41,717 nucleotides of DNA, taken from positions 1 through 41,717 of the IMG/VR virus record IMGVR_UViG_3300036820_000036. One strand, given 5' to 3'. The notes beneath the pieces were generated by a model. The model was not told the DNA's origin and ran no database searches. It was given only the letters and a program-made list of their open reading frames with translations. The stretch's first letter is position 1. Each line of letters begins with the position of its first letter. The stretch comes from a virus. Both the position numbers and the translations under genes were made by a program. This document shows positions 37,640-41,717 of the stretch, in pieces.

Positions 37640-38281
37640 CTAGCCTGTTTCCTGAAGTGCTATTGTAAGAAATCTCTCTGATCTAACTATCAAATCTTTT
37701 GATCTTTCGATATCTTTATTTCTTAAACCCAATATTTCTTTAATTTTATTATTAGTCTTAATTCCTTCACCTAATAATATTCCAACATTTGTGGCATTAT
37801 GTTTTTCCTCACTCCACAAAGAATCTAATGCAGATTCAAGATTAGTTTTTAGATCAGAATAATATGAATCTCTTACTTGCAGATGCTCGGATACTTCCAT
37901 ATCTTCTACAGATTCATTTTGTTCATTCACATAATCTAAACTTGTAATATTAGGTTCAATCCATTCTCTTTTATCATCTTTATCTTTTGTTAGCTTATGA
38001 CCTTCTAGCCTATGTAAAGCATCCTTTATCTTGTCGGGCAGATATCTAGCCGCATAACCACTGAATTTAGAAGTTTTAGGGTCCAAACCATTTTTCCCCG
38101 GCTCATACAATCTTCTCATATTGGAGAGAATTAAAAGACCTTGCTGAATTAATTCTTCTCTAGTATCATTTGACATCTCTCTCTTAGATAAATGTCTCTC
38201 AATTACTGCTGCTACAAAGGCTACTGGATCATTAATATCTAAGAAATAATTATCCTTTCCTATCAATTGATTTCCTTTCAT
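37640..38281 (-). CDS. Sigma-factor-like transcription protein, 213 aa
   Basis: Residues about 30 to 95 (REELIQQGLLILSNMRRLYE, then SKFSGYAARYLPDKIKDALH) follow the sigma-70 region 2 pattern: D/E-L-x-Q-x-G, an aromatic Y-E/D, F-S-G-Y-A and a basic helix. Residues about 165 to 205 (NNKIKEILGLRNKDIERSKD) could be a region 4 helix-turn-helix. The linker lacks region 3. It is the second gene of the late cluster and may direct host RNA polymerase to phage late promoters. The assignment is by motif only. Confidence 0.6.
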   Translation of the reverse strand: MKGNQLIGKDNYFLDINDPVAFVAAVIERHLSKREMSNDTREELIQQGLLILSNMRRLYEPGKNGLDPKTSKFSGYAARYLPDKIKDALHRLEGHKLTKDKDDKREWIEPNITSLDYVNEQNESVEDMEVSEHLQVRDSYYSDLKTNLESALDSLWSEEKHNATNVGILLGEGIKTNNKIKEILGLRNKDIERSKDLIVRSERFLTIALQETG

Positions 38282-38285
38282 AATA

Positions 38286-38537
38286 TTATCTATCTCTATT
38301 ACTAGAAACTTTCCATCTAGTTAAATCTTTACCTGGATGTTCTATATGCCCAAAACAATGTAATACTTTTAATTGAGTATAACAATCAGATAATGAAAAT
38401 CTTTTATTAGAAGTATTTACATATAGACCACTTGAATTATATATTTCTTGTGTAGTCATACAAGAACCTTTACTTCTAATCCAATCTAATAAGGGCATGA
38501 AATATTTCCAAGAATCTTTTTCTTGTTGTAAGTCCAT
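38286..38537 (-). CDS. Winged-helix-like protein, 83 aa
   Basis: First gene of the long leftward cluster. The product (LLDWIRSKGSCMTTQEIYNS, then RFSLSDCYTQLKVLHCFGHI, and RWKVS at the end) has the helix-helix-helix-wing layout of small winged-helix proteins, where QEIYNSSGLY to SLSDCYTQL would be the recognition part and the final strand the wing. It could bind DNA and act with the sigma-like product next to it. GAGG lies about 12 bases ahead of the ATG. Confidence 0.55.
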   Translation of the reverse strand: MDLQQEKDSWKYFMPLLDWIRSKGSCMTTQEIYNSSGLYVNTSNKRFSLSDCYTQLKVLHCFGHIEHPGKDLTRWKVSSNRDR

Positions 38538-38704
38538 TATAGAGAATTACCTCATTCTATGTGCTGAATTATTCTCAGCGCTCTTTTGGCCCTGAGACAG
38601 AGGAAACTCGTAGGTTGTAGGCACTACTGACCCTCTCATCGGCGCTACGGCTATCCGCTGATAAAGAAGTCTATCGGGTTGACAAGCCCCCGTGTGCGAT
38701 TTTC

Positions 38705-38756
38705 CAAAAAAAAATAGCCCACCCTTCCCGCCGCGCTAGAAACGAGAAGAATGGGC
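38705..38756 (-). terminator. Strong leftward intrinsic terminator
   Basis: Reading leftward, a stem of about 14 pairs (outer GCCCA/TGGGC, with several G-T pairs) around a GC-rich loop is followed by TATTTTTTTTTT. It ends the orphan leftward gene at 38,800 and insulates the late cluster that begins at 38,537. A second hairpin without a T-tract (GGGG/CCCC around AGTAATTA) lies at about 38,766 to 38,781. Confidence 0.85.
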
Positions 38757-38799
38757 CGTGTAGGAGGGGAGTAATTACCCCTACATTTTTAATTAAATA

Positions 38800-39186
38800 T
38801 CAAACGTTCTTATTCCGACCAGGATAATCAAAATTCTCTATCTCTGCAACAGATAGTTTTGTTATCGAAGTTATATGCTTTACTGATATATAATTTGTAA
38901 CTGTAAAACATCTATTCTTTTCTGATTTTGTTACCATTACAAAATCAATGAGCTTTGTTTGGCAATCCTCAATATGCTTTCTAACATTATCTATATTGTC
39001 GAAAATGATATACTTGATCTTGTCGCACCAAACAACTGTTACCTCATCTAATTCATTTCCATTGTCACCTAAAACTGGCTCTGTAGCTTTAGATAAATTC
39101 TTCCCAAGTATAGTATTTACTTTTTGTAAATCATCCTGTGATAAAGTATCAATTATATGTTCAAGCATAAGAATATCGGTAGCCAT
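38800..39186 (-). CDS. Hypothetical protein of the divergent region, 128 aa
   Basis: The only gene on its own leftward transcript between the control region and the terminator. ATG at 39,186 has AGAGGA nine bases ahead. The product (MATDILMLEHIIDTLSQDDL) has a helical first third and then alternating strands (VVWCDKIKYIIFDNIDNVR, DFVMVTKSEKNRCFTVTNY). No family is recognised. Its position opposite the early operon is that of repressors or other early control genes in many phages, but no helix-turn-helix is evident. Confidence 0.7.
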   Translation of the reverse strand: MATDILMLEHIIDTLSQDDLQKVNTILGKNLSKATEPVLGDNGNELDEVTVVWCDKIKYIIFDNIDNVRKHIEDCQTKLIDFVMVTKSEKNRCFTVTNYISVKHITSITKLSVAEIENFDYPGRNKNV

Positions 39187-39343
39187 TTTAATTTTCCTCT
39201 TTTATTTGTTTTTAGGAATAAACTTATTTTATTTAGCCTACCGACGACTACGCTCTTTATAACCAAGTAGTAGTTATCTAATATGAAATCGCCGGTAGGC
39301 CATCTTGGGCACTCGCCCACTCTACGAACGAGTATCCTGCTAT

Positions 39344-39358
39344 TCCGAAATTTTCGGA
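39344..39358. promoter_or_regulatory. GAAATTT palindrome, site 3 (perfect)
   Basis: TCCGAAA, central T, TTTCGGA: a perfect 7+1+7 inverted repeat. The surrounding rightward sequence matches site 2 (read leftward) well beyond the palindrome, including C-G-G-G immediately after. It lies 33 bases before the candidate early promoter. Candidate operator for the XRE protein at 39,700 or 26,162. Confidence 0.6.
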
Positions 39359-39390
39359 CCGGGGAGAAATTATATACCATCCGCGCCGGT

Positions 39391-39419
39391 TTGTGCTGAT
39401 ACTCATACTTGTATATAAA
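39391..39419 (+). promoter_or_regulatory. Candidate rightward early promoter
   Basis: TTGTGC, a 17-base spacer, then TATAAA: a good -10 and a partial -35 at the ideal spacing. It would drive the XRE gene at 39,700 and the rest of the early run with a long purine-rich leader. Confidence 0.45.
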
Positions 39420-39568
39420 CTTTAAAGAAAGAAGAAAAAAGAAAAGAACCAAAAGAAAATAGAAGAAAGAAACTACTATTATATATATAAAGAAAAGATC
39501 AAAAAGACTGTATCTAAAATGACTGCTAACGCGCCCGCGCGTAGGCGCGCGTGAGGGCAGCAGCAAAA

Positions 39569-39697
39569 ATGGCGGAGTATGATTCTTTTCTTTCCTTTCT
39601 TTTTAAAATACTTTCCCCGGTAAGTGAGCGTAGCGAACTTAAATTATTGCGCACCCGCGCGCGAGGATTGGAAATAAATGTTATCAGAGCGTATTAA
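39569..39697 (+). CDS. Possible small leader protein, 42 aa
   Basis: A 42-residue frame (MAEYDSFLSFLFKILSPVSE) that ends two bases before the ATG of the XRE gene. It has an amphipathic N-terminus and a basic C-terminus (LLRTRARGLEINVIRAY). The adjacent start could be coupled to it. Against it: only a weak ribosome site (GAGGG) and a repetitive pyrimidine tract in its coding sequence. Confidence 0.35.
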   Translation: MAEYDSFLSFLFKILSPVSERSELKLLRTRARGLEINVIRAY

Positions 39698-39699
39698 GA

Positions 39700-39918
39700 A
39701 TGATTGAATTTACAAATGTATATGAGATGAGAATGAATGAAGGTAAATCAATTTCGACATTAGCAAGAGATATTGGAGTATCGCAAAATGTTCTTGATAG
39801 ATTTGAAAGAAATGAAAGTCTCAGAGAGACTAGTTTGAAAAAAATTGCTGATTATTTTCAAGTAACAGTAATGGAACTTTTGATAAGTAAAAAGACTACA
39901 CCGAGAGATATATTCTAG
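39700..39918 (+). CDS. XRE/Cro-family regulator, 72 aa
   Basis: A minimal helix-turn-helix protein: YEMRMNEGKSISTLARDIG, then VSQNVLDRFERNESLRETS, then LKKIADYFQVTVMELL. All core positions of the XRE fold are present, with no extra domain. First clear gene of the rightward early operon, and followed directly (no gap) by a gene whose C-terminal domain is a related helix-turn-helix. Probably the main early switch or a Cro-type repressor acting on palindromes in the control region. Confidence 0.85.
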   Translation: MIEFTNVYEMRMNEGKSISTLARDIGVSQNVLDRFERNESLRETSLKKIADYFQVTVMELLISKKTTPRDIF

Positions 39919-40542
39919 ATGGGTGAAATATCTGAGGTAGTATTTGGTAATTGTAAAAGATGTAAAGCAAGATTCCAGTTTAAATCTAGAAATCAATTAT
40001 TTTGCACTATAGAATGTAAAGAACTTTATAAGGAAGAAAATAAAGTAAGTAGAATTGAAACTAAATTTTATCCGTGTAAGAGTTGTGGTACTGAGTTTAA
40101 AAAGGAAACTCTTGCAGATAGATCAAAAACTTATTGCGATGTATGTAGAGAGAAAAGAAAATATAGAAAACAAAAAGGAACATTAAAAGTATGTATAGAT
40201 TGCAATGAAGATTTTATAGTTACTGGAGGTAATCATAAGAGATGTACTAAATGTAGAGATATAAAAGAACCATGTAGAAACAAACAAACAAGAGTAAAAA
40301 GAAACTTTGAGAAATACATCAATCCTAAACAAGCTATTAAACCTCATATGGAAGTATATCAGGCTAGGATGACTTTAGGTTGGACTATCACAGAGCTTGC
40401 AGAAGAAGTAGGTATCTCAAAACAATCAATGAAAAAACATGAAAGAAGCGAGAAGATCAATCAATCTTCTAAAGATAAAATATCGAGCTTCTTTGGAGTA
40501 AGATACTATAAAATAAAGAATAAGGGTCTATTCAATCTTTAA
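39919..40542 (+). CDS. Multi-zinc-ribbon protein with XRE domain, 207 aa
   Basis: Starts at the base after the previous stop. Three or four Cys clusters lie in the first 130 residues: C-K-R-C / C-T-I-E-C, C-K-S-C / C-D-V-C, and C-I-D-C / C-T-K-C, i.e. three zinc ribbons. The last 70 residues form an XRE helix-turn-helix (MEVYQARMTLGWTITELAEE, then GISKQSMKKHERSEKI) resembling the upstream regulator, so it may have arisen by duplication. Such an arrangement suggests a DNA-bound adaptor. Very Lys/Arg-rich. Confidence 0.75.
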   Translation: MGEISEVVFGNCKRCKARFQFKSRNQLFCTIECKELYKEENKVSRIETKFYPCKSCGTEFKKETLADRSKTYCDVCREKRKYRKQKGTLKVCIDCNEDFIVTGGNHKRCTKCRDIKEPCRNKQTRVKRNFEKYINPKQAIKPHMEVYQARMTLGWTITELAEEVGISKQSMKKHERSEKINQSSKDKISSFFGVRYYKIKNKGLFNL

Positions 40543-40550
40543 AGAGAAAA

Positions 40551-40572
40551 GGCCCGATATTTCTATCGAGCC
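40551..40572 (+). terminator. Hairpin after the zinc-ribbon/XRE gene
   Basis: GG-C-CGATA and TATCG-GCC arms around a four-base loop with one mismatch, nine bases after the stop of the 39,919 gene. There is no T-tract in the rightward direction (an A-rich stretch precedes it, so it reads as T-rich leftward). It may be a weak or Rho-assisted terminator. Confidence 0.4.
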
Positions 40573-40702
40573 CAATCTCTAACAATGATGAGAGTCAAAG
40601 TATATATATCCTATTATGCCTACATATCTGAGTATCTTCTCATTTAATCTATAGCACTGCACAGGGCATACCCTAGAAACCTTGGTAATTTCGTCCGGGG
40701 TC

Positions 40703-40731
40703 TTGACAGAAATCCTTCCGTGGCCTAGTGT
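40703..40731 (+). promoter_or_regulatory. Strong promoter, probably giving a leaderless message
   Basis: TTGACA (40,703 to 40,708), a 17-base spacer, TAGTGT (40,726 to 40,731). Eight bases follow before the ATG at 40,740, so transcription would start at or within about two bases of the start codon. There is no ribosome site. Leaderless starts of this kind are common in Actinomycetota. Confidence 0.75.
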
Positions 40732-40739
40732 GTAGCGGC

Positions 40740-41063
40740 ATGGCTAGAAAAAGCAATAGGCGTTGGCAGGGCTTCGGCTCGCAGGCCACGCCTACAAAGA
40801 CCTTTGGTGCTGGGATGCCGATTGCCGATTCTCAAAAGAGAACGCTAACTAAACTTCGTAATAAAGCAGGAAGATTACTAGATGATATAAATAATATGAC
40901 AAGAGGAAAGGCATATGGAGAAATAAAAGAAATTGAATTATTACTAGGCCCTTCAAAGGGAGAATCAAAGAAACAAAGAAAACGTAGCAAAGCAGAAACA
41001 TCAATTAAAAAATCAGAAAGAAAAGCAGAAAAACATTTACAAATGAGAAGGGAAGAAGGATGA
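40740..41063 (+). CDS. Basic hypothetical protein, 107 aa
   Basis: ATG 40,740 is preferred over a GTG at 40,728 because that GTG overlaps the promoter -10. The product starts MARKSNRRWQGFGSQATPT and ends with a long Lys/Arg/Glu-rich helix (KKQRKRSKAETSIKKSERKA). High charge and basic ends suggest nucleic acid binding. No family is recognised. As the first gene behind a strong promoter it is probably expressed early and at high level. Confidence 0.75.
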   Translation: MARKSNRRWQGFGSQATPTKTFGAGMPIADSQKRTLTKLRNKAGRLLDDINNMTRGKAYGEIKEIELLLGPSKGESKKQRKRSKAETSIKKSERKAEKHLQMRREEG

Positions 41064-41064
41064 G

Positions 41065-41460
41065 ATGAAAAAGAATTATGAAAAACCTAAAAATGCTAAG
41101 ACACAATCAGGTCGAATTATCGCGGCATTAAAACATTATGGAGAGTCAGGAATTACTCTTCTCGCTTTTCAGGCTCCTAATGTTTGTGACAATGGTAAGC
41201 CTATTATCCGTATGCAAACAAGAATACATGAGCTAAGAGCAGAAGGTTGGAATATAGTGAATGTAAGTCGCAAGGAGAATAGACCTAAAAGAAACTGTTG
41301 TGATGTTTATGTATTGCGAGACGGAGAATATGCGCGCGGAGGAATTGTAAATATCACAACTCCTATTCAGTTCCATCATTCAGAGACACTAGTTACTAAA
41401 GGTGCCTATGAAGAGACAATGAAATCAACTAGATCAAAAATTAATGCAGGTGCATTCTAG
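41065..41460 (+). CDS. Winged-helix protein (HTH_39-like), 131 aa
   Basis: ATG one base after the preceding TGA, with GAAGGA ahead. Residues about 12 to 65 (QSGRIIAALKHYGESGITLL, then RMQTRIHELRAEGWNIVNV) follow the helix-turn-helix domain 39 pattern: a first helix R-I-x-x-x-L, and R-I-x-E-L-R-A-E-G-W as the recognition helix and wing. The rest is a beta and disordered tail. These domains occur in phage regulators and replication-associated proteins; here the target is unknown. Confidence 0.75.
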   Translation: MKKNYEKPKNAKTQSGRIIAALKHYGESGITLLAFQAPNVCDNGKPIIRMQTRIHELRAEGWNIVNVSRKENRPKRNCCDVYVLRDGEYARGGIVNITTPIQFHHSETLVTKGAYEETMKSTRSKINAGAF

Positions 41461-41588
41461 TGAAATGCTCATATGGAAAGGTAGATAAACAAGCTAATCT
41501 GGTTTTTCATTGTACTAAGAATAGTAATCATAAAGGTAAACATAAATTCTCCGATAAAGGAATAAGGCTATGGAAAAAATTACCTTAA
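41460..41588 (+). CDS. Small zinc protein, 42 aa (GTG start)
   Basis: GTG overlapping the last base of the previous stop. The product (VKCSYGKVDKQANLVFHCTK, then HKGKHKF) has C-x(14)-H-C and H-x-x-H elements, matching the tiny Cys/His proteins with a final H-x-G-x-H seen in many phages. It is followed in overlap by the junction-spanning gene. Function unknown. Confidence 0.55.
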   Translation: MKCSYGKVDKQANLVFHCTKNSNHKGKHKFSDKGIRLWKKLP

Positions 41589-41717
41589 TTGGAGGACATA
41601 GAAATGGCGAGATATACGCTAAGCCTGGATCAAATGAGCTTCATTTAACAATAGTAGAGAAATATGTCAGGGAAGAGTCCGACCCTGAAGTATATAGATT
41701 TGTTGGTCCTACCAATA
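41570..41717 (+). CDS. 5' part of junction-spanning small protein
   Basis: Start ATG at 41,570, preceded by ATAAGG. The frame runs to the window end and continues from position 1 to the stop at 159, giving 59 residues after the 127-base overlap is removed. It overlaps the previous gene by 19 bases. See the entry at 1 for the protein description. Confidence 0.6.
   Translation, partial: MEKITLIGGHRNGEIYAKPGSNELHLTIVEKYVREESDPEVYRFVGPTN
41591..41717. repeat. Terminal direct repeat (circular overlap), right copy
   Basis: Exact copy of positions 1 to 127. Removing one copy gives a circle of about 41,590 bp and restores a single 59-residue gene whose start is at 41,570 and whose stop is at 159. 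Confidence 0.95.

Larger units (their letters stand above)
39187..39699. promoter_or_regulatory. Divergent control region, possible replication origin
   Basis: About 0.5 kb between the leftward 38,800 gene and the rightward early genes. It holds an inverted repeat GCCTACCG/CGGTAGGC (39,235 and 39,290), the perfect palindrome at 39,344, a candidate promoter at 39,391, a purine-rich tract (about 39,420 to 39,475), GC-rich alternating sequence (about 39,528 to 39,552), and a pyrimidine-rich tract (about 39,582 to 39,603) that can pair with the purine tract. Divergent orientation plus low-complexity arms is typical of phage control or origin regions. No DnaA boxes were recognised. Confidence 0.5.

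Noticed and set aside
39153-39566. Leftward 137-codon frame across the control region
   Set aside because: It covers the palindromes, purine tract and promoter, overlaps the start of the 38,800 gene, and its hydrophobic runs come from translating low-complexity DNA.

Overview
The window is a complete double-stranded DNA tailed-phage genome. Its first 127 bases recur exactly as its last 127 bases, and one gene reads through the join, so the contig closes into a circle of about 41,590 bp. Head and tail genes are of the long, non-contractile (siphovirus-like) type: small and large terminase, Mu-like portal fused to a MuF domain, Mu gpI-like protease, capsid, connector and terminator proteins, major tail protein, frameshifted tail chaperones, a 1,901-residue tape measure, and distal tail proteins. 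No integrase, transposase, DNA polymerase or helicase was recognised, so replication probably relies on the host. Host evidence is indirect: wall-cleaving domains in the tape measure and a secreted Rpf/transglycosylase-like lysin resemble those of actinobacterial phages, one strong promoter looks leaderless as is common in Actinomycetota, and a lipoprotein is encoded. I infer an actinobacterial (Gram-positive) host with modest confidence. The genome is AT-rich by eye, with GC-rich patches.

Layout: (a) 39,391 to 41,717 and on through 1 to 2,047, rightward: an early-type run of small genes (XRE regulator, zinc-ribbon/XRE protein, a winged-helix protein, many Cys-rich mini-proteins), often overlapping by 1 to 20 bases. 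(b) 2,041 to 2,445, leftward: isolated secreted lysin. (c) 2,446 to 5,466, rightward: a structured leader, then a more GC-rich cassette (XRE regulator, HTH protein, lipoprotein, secreted protein) closed by a terminator. (d) 5,589 to 38,537, leftward: one very long late cluster. In transcription order it starts with a winged-helix-like protein, a sigma-factor-like protein and a DUF3102-like protein. Then come packaging, portal, protease and capsid genes, a methyltransferase/XRE/two-glycosyltransferase cassette, connector and tail genes (with two small membrane proteins inserted), the tape measure, and finally distal tail proteins ending in one with 24 copies of a 20-residue repeat. (e) 38,800 to 39,186, leftward: one orphan gene ending in a strong terminator, divergent from (a) across a 0.5-kb control region.

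The most unusual signals are regulatory. A 9-mer, GGATAATCA, occurs eight times on the coding strand at gene junctions of the late cluster, usually 4 to 9 bases before a start codon. A separate palindrome centred on GAAATTT occurs at two of those junctions and again in the divergent control region. Intrinsic terminators follow the capsid and major tail genes. Together with the sigma-like protein and three XRE regulators, this suggests that the long late cluster is divided into separately controlled units. Functions given from protein sequence are recognition by eye and were not confirmed by database search.
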